Source: Roseiarcus sp963748545 (GTDB lineage Bacteria; Pseudomonadota; Alphaproteobacteria; Rhizobiales; Beijerinckiaceae). From it: a stretch of 64,000 nucleotides of DNA. The stretch is from assembly GCA_963748545.1 (NCBI GenBank), contig CAVVJO010000036.1:124001-188000 (forward strand). The letters run 5' to 3'. Positions 45,550 through 53,962 of this stretch are shown one piece after another (position 1 is the stretch's first letter; each line of letters begins with the position of its first letter). The notes under the pieces were generated by a model. That model saw nothing but the letters and a program-made list of their open reading frames with translations, was not told where the DNA came from and did no database searches. The translations under genes were made by a program, and so were the position numbers.

Positions 45550-45934
45550 GTGACCCGCATCCTGTTCGTCGGCCAGAAGCCGGAAACCGTGGACTTCTCG
45601 GAACTCGTCGCTTCCGCCGGGATTCAACGCCGACAAGATCAACGCGGGCATCGCCGTCGCCGTCAAGACCATCGAGGAGCGGGGCTGGCAAGGCGACACC
45701 TGCATGATCACGCCGGACGAAATGGGCCAGGCCCAGCTCAACAAAGCGTTGCAAGGCGGCGCTTACGACTGCGTGGTGATCGGCGCCGGACTCAGGCTTC
45801 CGCCCAAGAGCCTGCCGTTGTTCGAGAGGGTGGTCAACGCCGTCCATAGAGCGGCGCCTGGCGCAAAAATCGCGTTCAACACGCATCCGGAGGACACCGC
45901 CGACGCGGCGGCCCGCCAGCTCAAGGCGGGTTGA
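45550..45934 (+). pseudogene. Small conserved-looking protein, frame broken
   Basis: About 127 residues once corrected: MTRILFVGQKPETVDFSDSS then LPPGFNADKINAGIAVAVKT and MITPDEMGQAQLNKALQGG to IAFNTHPEDTADAAARQLKAG. GTG 45550 has a good site (aaggaga). One extra base in GAACTC 45601-45606 breaks the frame. It looks like a cytosolic Rossmann-type or GAF-associated small protein, but I recognise no family. The upstream 170 bp hold no gene. Confidence 0.6.
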
Positions 45935-46108
45935 CGCCGGGCAGGGGCGCCGCAAGGCGTCGAGCCGAGCGCGCCGACATCGCCGCCCCCGTCTTAGAGG
46001 CCAGCGTCCCTTTTTCTATTGCCGGGCGCAAGCGAACGCCATACACAAGATCGCCACAAATGATCGATTAAGACATATCTAAATAAGACGAGAAGGGAAG
46101 GAGCGTCA

Positions 46109-46888
46109 GTGGATGCCATCGCGGCCAAAGCGGAGGGCGAAGAACGCGCCGCGGTTTTGCAATTGGAGGGGATTAGCAAAGACTTTGGCGCGATACGCGC
46201 ATTATCCGAGATCGATCTGACCATCAATGCCGGCGACGTTGTGGGTTTGATGGGGGACAATGGCGCGGGCAAATCGACCCTCGTCAAGATTATCGCCGGA
46301 AATTTCCACCCAACACACGGAATAATCCGCTTCGACGGGCAAGAGCATCGGTTTGACCGCCCGCTGGACGCCAGACGTGCGGGAATCGAGGTCGTCTACC
46401 AAGACCTGGCCCTCGCTAATAACGTCAGCGCCGCCGCGAATGTCTTTCTCGGCCGAGAAATGATCCGCCAGGTCGGACCCTTCAAATTTCTTGACCATCG
46501 AAGCATGAATGCGCGCGCCCTCCAGCTCTTCGGCGAGCTGAAGTCCGAGACGCGCCCAAAGGACCTGGTGAAGTCCATGTCGGGCGGACAGCGGCAGGCT
46601 GTAGCGATCGCCCGCACCCGACTCTCGAATCCAAAGCTCATCCTGATGGACGAGCCGACGGCCGCCATCTCGGTGCGTCAGGTCGCCGAGGTGCTCGACC
46701 TGATCCGCCGCCTGCGCGATCAGGGCGTGGCCGTGATGCTGATTTCGCACCGCATGCCGGACGTGTTTGCGGTGGCCGACCGCGTCGTCGTCCTGCGTCG
46801 CGGCCACAAGCGAGCGGACAAGCCCATTAGCCGATCGAGCCCCGAAGAAGTCACCGCGCTGATCACCGGCGCTCTCGAACATGCGTGA
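46109..46888 (+). CDS. Sugar ABC transporter ATP-binding protein
   Basis: 259 residues, single ATPase domain of the ribose/fructose (FrcA-like) group. Walker A is GDNGAGKSTLVK, signature MSGGQRQAVAIAR and Walker B LILMDEPTAAIS. Starts at GTG 46109 after gggaaggagcgtca. First of three genes; permease and binding protein follow. The AT-rich stretch just upstream (about 46010-46090) probably contains the promoter. Confidence 0.88.
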   Translation: MDAIAAKAEGEERAAVLQLEGISKDFGAIRALSEIDLTINAGDVVGLMGDNGAGKSTLVKIIAGNFHPTHGIIRFDGQEHRFDRPLDARRAGIEVVYQDLALANNVSAAANVFLGREMIRQVGPFKFLDHRSMNARALQLFGELKSETRPKDLVKSMSGGQRQAVAIARTRLSNPKLILMDEPTAAISVRQVAEVLDLIRRLRDQGVAVMLISHRMPDVFAVADRVVVLRRGHKRADKPISRSSPEEVTALITGALEHA

Positions 46889-46900
46889 GGACTCTCCGCC

Positions 46901-47935
46901 GTGACCGAAAATGTAGCCGGGCCTCTTTCTTTCACCAATGTCGGCAAGGCCCGTTGGTGGAAGCGCGGCGCCTTCGCGTCGCAGACCGCTTATGTGGCGA
47001 TCGCCTTCGTGGTCATCACCGTGCTCGTCTCCATATTCGCGCACAACTTCCTGTCGACCGGCAATTTGCTGAACACGTCGAAGAATTTCAGCTACATCGC
47101 GATCGTCGCGCTCGGGTCGACGCTGGTCATCATCACCGGCGGCATCGATCTTTCGGTCGGCTCGGTGATGGCCCTGGTTGCGGTCCTGACCGCGATGCTG
47201 ATGAAGGCGTTTTCGGCGACGCCGCTCGCCGGCGTTCCCTATGCGGTGATGATCGCCTCCGTGCTGTGCGGACTGGGCGCCGCGGCGGTGGCGGGGCTCA
47301 TCAACGGGCTCCTGATTGCAAAGATCAAGCTCTCGCCATTCGTCACCACCTTGGGGATGCTTTCGATCTGCCGCGGCGTCACCTACGTGATCACCCAAGG
47401 GCGCGGCCAGGCGCCGACCGGCCCGCAGGTCGACACCTTCTACGCCCTGACCGACGGCAAATTGTTCGGCCTCCCGGTGCCGCTCATCTATCTGCTCGTC
47501 CTCGCCGTGGTCATGGGGATCGCGCTTCGCCACACGCGCTGGGGACGCTACGTCTTCGTGCTCGGGGGCAACGAAAAGGCGGCGCAGCTCACCGGCGCGC
47601 CGGTCGACCGCGTCAAGATCTCGGTTTACGTGCTCTGCGCGCTGAGCGCAGGCTTCGCGGGCATTCTGATCACCGGCTGGCTGGGCTCGGCCCCGGCCAA
47701 TCTCGCCACCGGTTATGAATTGAAGATCATCGCGGCGTCCGTCATCGGCGGCGCCGACCTTGCCGGCGGAGTCGGCGGACCGGTCGGCGCGGTCATCGGC
47801 TCGGCGTTGATCGAAGTCATCCGTAATGGCCTCGCGTTGTTCGGGGCCGACACGTATTGGGAACAGGTGTTCGTCGGAACGATCATCATCCTCGCGGTGC
47901 TGGTCGACCGCATCCGCACCCGCGAGCCTGAATAG
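46901..47935 (+). CDS. Sugar ABC transporter permease
   Basis: 344 residues, about eight to ten helices, RbsC/XylH/FrcC family: GSTLVIITGGIDLSVGSVMAL (core TGGIDLSVGS), GLINGLLI, GGNEKAAQLTG and AASVIGGADLAGGVGG. GTG start 12 bp after the ATPase gene stop. Imports a sugar with the flanking subunits. Confidence 0.9.
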   Translation: MTENVAGPLSFTNVGKARWWKRGAFASQTAYVAIAFVVITVLVSIFAHNFLSTGNLLNTSKNFSYIAIVALGSTLVIITGGIDLSVGSVMALVAVLTAMLMKAFSATPLAGVPYAVMIASVLCGLGAAAVAGLINGLLIAKIKLSPFVTTLGMLSICRGVTYVITQGRGQAPTGPQVDTFYALTDGKLFGLPVPLIYLLVLAVVMGIALRHTRWGRYVFVLGGNEKAAQLTGAPVDRVKISVYVLCALSAGFAGILITGWLGSAPANLATGYELKIIAASVIGGADLAGGVGGPVGAVIGSALIEVIRNGLALFGADTYWEQVFVGTIIILAVLVDRIRTREPE

Positions 47936-48004
47936 CCCAAAAACCCATTCGGCGCGGACAGGTCCTTCGCGCCGTGAAGACATCAGGACCTTGGAGGAAG
48001 ATCA

Positions 48005-48928
48005 ATGAAGACGTTGTTGTTGAGCGCAGTCGGCGCTCTCGCCCTGATCGGCGCCGCGCAGGCCGCCGATGTGAAATTTGCGCTCATTCCGAAGGGCATG
48101 GACAATCCCTATTTCGATCTCTCGCGCGACGGCTGCATGGCCGAGGCCAAGAAGCTCGGCGTCACCTGCATCTACAAGGGTCCGGCGACGCACGAGCCGG
48201 CGACCGAAGTCCAGATCATGCAGGATTTCGTGACGCAGGGCGTCGACGGAATTGCGATTTCGGTCGCTGACGCCGATTCGGTCACTGGCGTGATCAAGCA
48301 GGCGCGCGACGCCAACATCCCCGTCATCACCTTCGACGCCGATGCGCCGAACTCGGCCCGGCAGGCCTATATCGGCACCGATAACAAGGCGATGGGCCGC
48401 GAGCTCGGCAATCAGTTGATCAAGATGCATCCGAAAGCCGGCACTTTCGCCACCCAATCCGGCGGTCCGGCCGCCCAGAATCTCAACGAGCGCCTCGCCG
48501 GCCTCTACGAGGTGCTGAAGGGCGCGGGCTGGACCGAAGTCAAGGGATCGCCAGCCTTCTGCAACGACGACGCCGCGCTCGCCGCGCAGCAGCTCACCGA
48601 CTTCTATACCGCGAACCCCGACGTCACCGCGATCATCCCGGTCGGCGGCTGGGCGTTGTTCGCGCCCAAGGCGTACCAGAACTTCGTCAACACGGTCCGC
48701 GAGAAGCGCAAGGATATGCCGCTCGTGATGCCGGACACGTTGCCGGTCGAGCTGCAGACGCTGAAGGACGGCTACGCGGACGTGCTGGTCGGCCAGCGTC
48801 CCTACGAGATGGGCGAAAAGGCGATGGACGTCCTGATGAAGCTCAAGAAGGGCGAAAAGGTCGATCCGGTCGAGATCGTCGGACTCGACGTCGTCACCAA
48901 GGAAAACGTCGACAAGTTCCTGAAGTAA
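48005..48928 (+). CDS. Sugar ABC transporter substrate-binding protein
   Basis: 307 residues, signal peptide MKTLLLSAVGALALIGAAQA, then the type I binding fold of the RbsB/FrcB group (KFALIPKGMDNPYF; VDGIAISVADAD; PVITFDADAP). Third gene of the transporter. Ligand is probably a sugar or polyol. A strong hairpin follows. Confidence 0.9.
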   Translation: MKTLLLSAVGALALIGAAQAADVKFALIPKGMDNPYFDLSRDGCMAEAKKLGVTCIYKGPATHEPATEVQIMQDFVTQGVDGIAISVADADSVTGVIKQARDANIPVITFDADAPNSARQAYIGTDNKAMGRELGNQLIKMHPKAGTFATQSGGPAAQNLNERLAGLYEVLKGAGWTEVKGSPAFCNDDAALAAQQLTDFYTANPDVTAIIPVGGWALFAPKAYQNFVNTVREKRKDMPLVMPDTLPVELQTLKDGYADVLVGQRPYEMGEKAMDVLMKLKKGEKVDPVEIVGLDVVTKENVDKFLK

Positions 48929-48942
48929 GGCTTGCCGTGAGG

Positions 48943-48972
48943 GCCGCTCCCCCGAGACCTCGGGGGAGCGGC
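48943..48972 (+). terminator. Strong hairpin after the sugar ABC operon
   Basis: Perfect 14-bp inverted repeat gccgctcccccgag / ctcgggggagcggc with a 2-base loop, starting 14 bp after the binding-protein stop. There is no T-run, so it may act as an mRNA-stabilising or Rho-assisted end rather than a classical terminator. Confidence 0.7.
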
Positions 48973-49024
48973 GTTCGGCTGTCCCTATGCCTCGGCGCGG
49001 TCCAGCGCGCGCAGACGTTTCCCT

Positions 49025-49858
49025 TCACGTAGGGTCGGTCGCGATCTCGACCGCGTAGCTGAGGGTCGACGACACCGCCTCGCCGTAGTACCCGCCCTCG
49101 ACCGGCATGGTCGCGGCCTGGTCAGGGGCGGCGCAAAGCGCGACGTGGCCATCGGAAACATCAAGTCCGTGGGTCGGATCGTAGGCGCGCCAGCCTGAAC
49201 CGGGCGCGAACGCCTCCGCCCAGGCGTGCAGATGCCGGCGCCCGTCGGGCGTGTCGGCGTGCGCCTGATAGCCGCTGACGAAGCGGGCCGGGACGCCCAG
49301 GCTGCGGCAGGCGGCGAGGAACAGCATCGTTACGTCGCGGCAGGCGCCGTGTCCGAGCGCCAGCGTCTCCTCCGGCGGCCGCGCCGCGCCCTCGGGACGG
49401 ATGTCGTGCCGGATATCGCGAAAAATCGTCGTGTTGAGGCGGTCGAGGAAGGCAAGCGGGTCGCCGCCGCTGTCGACCGCGAGTTTTCGGGCGAAGGCGC
49501 GCACCGCCCCGTCGGCCTCGTCCCCAAGATAGACCGCGTTCGGACCGCTCGCGTCCGAGCCCCACGGCAAAGCGGGCGGCGCGTCGGCCGCGGAGATTGG
49601 GAGCGCCGGTTCGACGTCGATGGCGAAGCGGCTTTCGATGCGAAAAACGTCGGTGAACCCGTCAAACTCGACCCGGGTCACGAGATTGCCAAATCGATCG
49701 ATCGCATCGTCGCGCCGGACCGGCTGGGGATCGATCGCGAGGATCCGCGAAAGGAGCGCGCCTGCGTCCGGCCTCGGGTTCAGCCGCAGCACATGGCCCG
49801 TGAGCCGCACCGGCGCCGAATAGCGGTAGATCGTCTGATGGCGGACGGAAAAGCGCAT
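49025..49858 (-). CDS. Transglutaminase-like family protein
   Basis: 277 residues. An N-terminal beta-domain (MRFSVRHQTIYRYSAPVRLTGH, core HQTIYRYS-PV) precedes a transglutaminase core with C173 (GHGACRDVTMLF), H211 (HLHAWAEAF) and D227 (YDPTH). Predicted cysteine protease-like enzyme. ATG 49858 is in direct repeat DR1; a truncated copy of this start occurs at 52.56 kb. Confidence 0.87.
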   Translation of the reverse strand: MRFSVRHQTIYRYSAPVRLTGHVLRLNPRPDAGALLSRILAIDPQPVRRDDAIDRFGNLVTRVEFDGFTDVFRIESRFAIDVEPALPISAADAPPALPWGSDASGPNAVYLGDEADGAVRAFARKLAVDSGGDPLAFLDRLNTTIFRDIRHDIRPEGAARPPEETLALGHGACRDVTMLFLAACRSLGVPARFVSGYQAHADTPDGRRHLHAWAEAFAPGSGWRAYDPTHGLDVSDGHVALCAAPDQAATMPVEGGYYGEAVSSTLSYAVEIATDPT

Positions 49859-49957
49859 GGGACCTCGCCAGGAGGGGCTTTTGCGCGCGCCCCCGCGACG
49901 AAGCCTAGAACGTCGCCTCTATTCGTCGCCATGCCACTCTCGTATAGCGCCCGCTTC
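49834..49957. repeat. Direct repeat DR1 (transglutaminase/dusA 5' regions)
   Basis: 124 bp, about 89% identical by eye to 52544-52668. Shares tctgatggcg, acctcgccagga, cgcccccgcgac, aacgtcgcct and tatagcgcccgcttc. Covers the start of the transglutaminase gene (minus) and a copy of the dusA start (plus). Confidence 0.8.
49931..49957 (+). pseudogene. Truncated dusA 5' remnant
   Basis: ATG 49931 starts MPLSYSARF, the same nine residues as dusA, then diverges (LNRGPFPPP...). It is the duplicated 5' end of dusA left on the transglutaminase side of the inserted cargo. Confidence 0.7.
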
Positions 49958-50062
49958 CTGAACCGAGGCCCTTTCCCTCCCCCGGCCCGCCAGTCCCTCG
50001 CGGGCGTCCGGTTGGTCATCCCTGACCGCGTTGCATCGTCCTTTTCGAGGATGACTCAGCGT

Positions 50063-51127
50063 TTACCTTGCGACAAGGGTTCGAGCTTTGCGGCGAACCA
50101 CAAGGCTGAGCCCTGCGAAGCCCAGAAGCATCATCGCCCAGGAAGAGGGTTCGGGGACGGCGCCGGGGAGGCTCGAAAGGTCGCCGTTGGAGCCGGCCGG
50201 GACGCCGATGAGCGTGTAGTCGCTCAAGAGATATCCCGACTGCGGGACGACGAAGAACACGGGGTCGATCGACGCAATTGCGGCCGTCCCTTCCATCGCG
50301 AGGTCAAAGTCGGTCAGGTTGCTGTGGACATCGGAGCCGATCCACGACCGGTGCGGTCCATTGTAGTCCCCCTCCAAATATCCGCCCCAGGCCCAGGCGC
50401 TGATCTGAAATGTGTAAGTCGTGTTCGTCGCAAGCCGAAAATAGTAGTTGCGCTGATCCTGGTAGAGGCCGTTCGACCCTAACGAACCTCTCGTGTTGAC
50501 AAACTGACCTTGCTGGTTGTTGATGTAGAACCATTCGCCGTCGTGGACGGCGGCCGCGACGAGACTGCTCGCGGGATCGATAGGCTGCTGCGGCGCCGCG
50601 CCCGCGAACTCGTTGAAGCCGACCTCGGCGCCGCTCAGCCCGCCCTCCGACAGCGAGATCCCGACGTTGGCGCCGAGGAAGACAGAGGAGACGGCGGTCG
50701 AGTTGACTGTGAGCGTGTAGTCGACCCAGGCGGCCGAGGAGGCGAACGCGCCGAAGGCCCTGGCGCTCTGGTATTCGACTTGCACCGCCGCAACCGCCAG
50801 CCCCGCTCCGGTCGTCGTGGCGATGGTCTTCATGTTGGGCGGGGCCGCCCCGCCGCCGGATGACGACACCGGGGGCGGAAGGGAGTCGATCGTGTCGATC
50901 GGCCCATTGCCGGCGGCGGAGCTCCCCTGAACGGTAAGGCCGTAGATCTCCTTGTTGTTTGTGTCGTCCCAGTACCCGGCGCCCTGACCGTCGTACTGCC
51001 AGCCGACCGCCGTCGAGGCGCGCGCCGGCAAGGGCGCCGCCATCATGACGGCGCCCACGGCGAGGCCGGCGACACAGGCGGCGCTCAGCGGTCCGGACGG
51101 TCGGAACTTCGTCGTGGTCGGCGGCAT
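50063..51127 (-). CDS. PEP-CTERM sorting domain protein
   Basis: 354 residues from ATG 51127: a signal peptide (PLSAACVAGLAVGAVMMAAPLPARA), a serine/glycine-rich beta body (about 40-320) and the PEP-CTERM tail VPEPSSWAMMLLGFAGLSLVVRRKA (core VPEPSSW...GLSLVVRR). Exported and processed by an exosortase, with a role in extracellular matrix in other bacteria. No exosortase lies in the window. An upstream ATG (51178) is also possible. Confidence 0.88.
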   Translation of the reverse strand: MPPTTTKFRPSGPLSAACVAGLAVGAVMMAAPLPARASTAVGWQYDGQGAGYWDDTNNKEIYGLTVQGSSAAGNGPIDTIDSLPPPVSSSGGGAAPPNMKTIATTTGAGLAVAAVQVEYQSARAFGAFASSAAWVDYTLTVNSTAVSSVFLGANVGISLSEGGLSGAEVGFNEFAGAAPQQPIDPASSLVAAAVHDGEWFYINNQQGQFVNTRGSLGSNGLYQDQRNYYFRLATNTTYTFQISAWAWGGYLEGDYNGPHRSWIGSDVHSNLTDFDLAMEGTAAIASIDPVFFVVPQSGYLLSDYTLIGVPAGSNGDLSSLPGAVPEPSSWAMMLLGFAGLSLVVRRKARTLVAR

Positions 51128-51366
51128 GAATATGCCTTCCGGTGTCGTCGCCTTCCCTCTCTTTGCCTCGCTCGCCATGGCCCCTTGCTCCTGATGCGAT
51201 CCAAAGCCTTCAAGGCGTCGCTCCGGCGAGTTTTCGCTGGCGACCCTTGTCAACCGACGCTAGCCTGCGAGCCATCCGCGGGACAGGACGCCGGGTCGCG
51301 AATGAGACGCCTTCCCCTCAAGCAGAGACGGATTGCCGGCCGGCCGGCGCGCACGGAGGGCCGCGC

Positions 51367-52425
51367 GTGAATCGCGCGTTCGACGCAGAGAACCCGACGG
51401 CGCCCGCGCAGAGGCTTCCCGACAGCTACGTCGCCAGCTCCGACGACTTCGCGCCGGACGAGCGGGCGCGCATCTGGCGGGACATGTCGGCGTCGGTCGG
51501 CGACTTCGAGTTCGTCGGCCCGACACAGACCCTGTCCTGGCGGGTCGAGGGCTGGAAGCTTTCGCCGATCGCCTTCGCCTTCAGCCGCAGCAGCGGGGCG
51601 GCCTACGAGTACGCGCGGACGCGCGAACGGGTCGCGCGCGACGGGCTCGACATGATCCGCCTGATGCGTTGCCTCGACGGCGCGTCCTGGTGGCGTGTCG
51701 AGGAACGAGAATTCGCTCAGCGAGAGGGCGACATCGTCGTCACGGATTTCTCGCGCCCCGACCAGTTTCGGTCGCACGGCTTGACGAACCTCGTCCTCAT
51801 CCTGCCGCGCGCGGCGCTCGAGGCGGCGGAGCGCCATCTCGACCATCTGCACGGGCTCGTCCTGCGTCCGGGAACGACGACGCAGGCGCTGCTCGCCGCG
51901 CACATGGACGCGCTCTGGCGGCGCTGCCCCTCGATCACCCTGGACGAAGCCCAGCCGACCGCCGCCGCCACGCTCGCGCTCGTCAACGAGCTCCTGGTCA
52001 AGCCCGCTCCCGAGCGCTGGGCCGCCGGCCGGCAGAGCGGCGCTGTCAACGCCCGGATGCTGCGCTACGTCCGGGAGAACCTCGGCGATCCGGCGCTTGC
52101 GCCCGAGACGCTCTGCCGGACCTTCGGCGTCTCCCGCGCCGTGCTCTACCGCGCCTTCGAGCCGCTCGGCGGGGTGTCGGCCTATGTTCGCTCGCTGAGG
52201 CTCCGTCGGGCCTATGTCGAATTGGGCCGCGCCCCACCGCCGCCTATCGGACGTCTCGCGGCGTCGCTCGGCTTCGCGAGCGTCGACACGTTCCGCGAGG
52301 CCTTTCGCCGCAAGTACGGCTTCGCGCCCGGCCGCGCACCCTTGGACCCGCTGCGCCGCGCGGCAGAACCCGGCCTCGCGCACATGACCATTCCGTCCTG
52401 GGCGCCGGAGCTCAACGGCTTCTGA
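51367..52425 (+). CDS. AraC-family transcriptional regulator
   Basis: 352 residues: an N-terminal AraC-ligand-binding-like domain (about 25-190, RLPDSYVASSDDFAPDERARIWRDM start) and a C-terminal HTH pair with TLCRTFGVSRAVLYRAFEPLGGVSAYVRSLRLRRAY (core FGVSRAVLYRAFE) and GFASVDTFREAFRRKYGFAPG. GTG 51367 is chosen because upstream residues are not family-like. Divergent from the PEP-CTERM gene with a 239-bp shared upstream region, so it may control it. Confidence 0.83.
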   Translation: MNRAFDAENPTAPAQRLPDSYVASSDDFAPDERARIWRDMSASVGDFEFVGPTQTLSWRVEGWKLSPIAFAFSRSSGAAYEYARTRERVARDGLDMIRLMRCLDGASWWRVEEREFAQREGDIVVTDFSRPDQFRSHGLTNLVLILPRAALEAAERHLDHLHGLVLRPGTTTQALLAAHMDALWRRCPSITLDEAQPTAAATLALVNELLVKPAPERWAAGRQSGAVNARMLRYVRENLGDPALAPETLCRTFGVSRAVLYRAFEPLGGVSAYVRSLRLRRAYVELGRAPPPPIGRLAASLGFASVDTFREAFRRKYGFAPGRAPLDPLRRAAEPGLAHMTIPSWAPELNGF

Positions 52426-52543
52426 GTTGACATAAATCACGTGGTCGTTAGGCGACGCCCTGAAGTCGGGACGAAGCCGCGTCTCGCCAGCGGAGCGAGG
52501 CTTGGAGGGGCGGAAGACGCTCTGGCAAGCCCCGCGCGGCGAA

Positions 52544-52668
52544 TCTGATGGCGGGCGGAAAACCGCATGAGACCTCGCCAGGAGTGGGCTTGCGCGCGCG
52601 CCCCCGCGACAAAGCCTGGAACGTCGCCTATATCCGTCGCCATGCCCCTCTCCTATAGCGCCCGCTTC
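52544..52668. repeat. Direct repeat DR2 (transglutaminase/dusA 5' regions)
   Basis: 125-bp partner of DR1. On the minus strand it still starts MRFSARHQIRRAG, a decayed copy of the transglutaminase N-terminus (MRFSVRHQTIYRY); on the plus strand it runs into intact dusA. Confidence 0.8.
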
Positions 52669-53661
52669 TCCGTCGCGCCGATGATGGATTGGACCGACCG
52701 CCGCTGTCGGGCCTTCCATCGCCTGCTCACGCGCCGCGCCCGCCTCTATACCGAGATGGTCACCGCCGACGCGGTCGTATTCGGCCCGCGCGAACGGCTG
52801 ATCGGCTTCGCTCCGGAAGAGCATCCGGTGGCGCTGCAACTCGGGGGGTCGGACCCGAAGCGGCTCGCTGAGGCCGCGCGGATCGGCGGCGATTTCGGCT
52901 ATGACGAGATCAACCTCAACTGCGGCTGCCCCTCCGACCGGGTGCAAAGCGGCAGGTTTGGGGCGTGCCTGATGCGCGAGCCGGCGCTCGTCGCCGAGGG
53001 CGTCGCAGCGATGAAGGCGGCGGTCAAGGTTCCGGTGACGGTCAAATGCCGCATCGGCGTCGACGACCAGGAGCCGGCCGAGGCGCTGTTTGCGTTCGCG
53101 GACAGCGTCAGGGCCGCCGGCGCCGACGCGCTGATCGTTCATGCGCGCAAGGCCTGGCTCGACGGCTTGAGCCCCAAGGACAATCGCACCGTGCCGCCGC
53201 TCGATTACGGCCTCGTCTACGCGCTCAAAAGCGCCCACCCCGGCTGGCCGATCGCGTTGAACGGGGGCGTTCCCGATCTCGCGGCCGCACGCGCCCATCT
53301 CGCCCATGTCGACGGCGTGATGATCGGCCGCGCCGCCTATCAGAACCCCGAGCTCTTGCTGGGAGTCGACCCGGACCTCTTTGGCGAGCCGGCCCCGGTC
53401 GCCGACGGCTTCGAGGCGCTGGAGGCGTTCATGCCCGTCATTGCGGCGGGGCTCGCCCGGGGCGAGCGCCTGCATGACTATACCCGCCACCTGCACGGGC
53501 TTTTTTCCGGTCGGCGCGGGGCCCGCGGCTTTCGCCAGGCGCTGGCTGTCGAAGCCGTCCGCCGCGGGGCCGGCCTCGACGTGCTCAAGGCCGCGATCGC
53601 GCGGGTCGAGCGAACGCCGGCGGACGAGGCCGCGCGCCCGGACCTGCTCGCCACGGCGTAG
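52642..53661 (+). CDS. dusA: tRNA-dihydrouridine synthase, DusA-like
   Basis: 339 residues. FMN-dependent reduction of U20/U20a in tRNA. SVAPMMDWTDRRCR (9-22) is the N-terminal signature, and the catalytic Cys96 is in NLNCGCPSDRVQSGRFGACLM (core NCGCPSDRVQ). IGRAAYQNP is near the C-terminal third. ATG 52642 (MPLSYSARF) is the standard start. Confidence 0.92.
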   Translation: MPLSYSARFSVAPMMDWTDRRCRAFHRLLTRRARLYTEMVTADAVVFGPRERLIGFAPEEHPVALQLGGSDPKRLAEAARIGGDFGYDEINLNCGCPSDRVQSGRFGACLMREPALVAEGVAAMKAAVKVPVTVKCRIGVDDQEPAEALFAFADSVRAAGADALIVHARKAWLDGLSPKDNRTVPPLDYGLVYALKSAHPGWPIALNGGVPDLAAARAHLAHVDGVMIGRAAYQNPELLLGVDPDLFGEPAPVADGFEALEAFMPVIAAGLARGERLHDYTRHLHGLFSGRRGARGFRQALAVEAVRRGAGLDVLKAAIARVERTPADEAARPDLLATA

Positions 53662-53962
53662 GCGACGAATCGGACCGTCGGCGTTGAGGTTCGTTGCGTT
53701 CCGCGAGCCGACTGTCCGCGGTTCACCCCTTCGCCTGAACCCAATGCGGCGTCAGCTAGTCCGCGCAAGACTCGGACCTGTCGGCTTGCGATTTTGGCCG
53801 CGCGGCGTCGCGCGGCGCCGCGGCGTATCGCAGGGTGCAGTTTCATGGCGAGTGGCGACCGGCATCCTGTTCGCACGCTGTTCGATGCGCGTCTCGGGCG
53901 CTCGAAGGGTGTCAGAAGCGACGGTCAGACCACGGAAACTCGCCCCCGGGACGCTCGCTGAC
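53662..53962. other. Intergenic gap before the acyl-CoA carboxylase genes
   Basis: 301 bp. I see no gene, repeat or clear promoter; open frames through it are arginine-rich and not protein-like. Confidence 0.4.
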
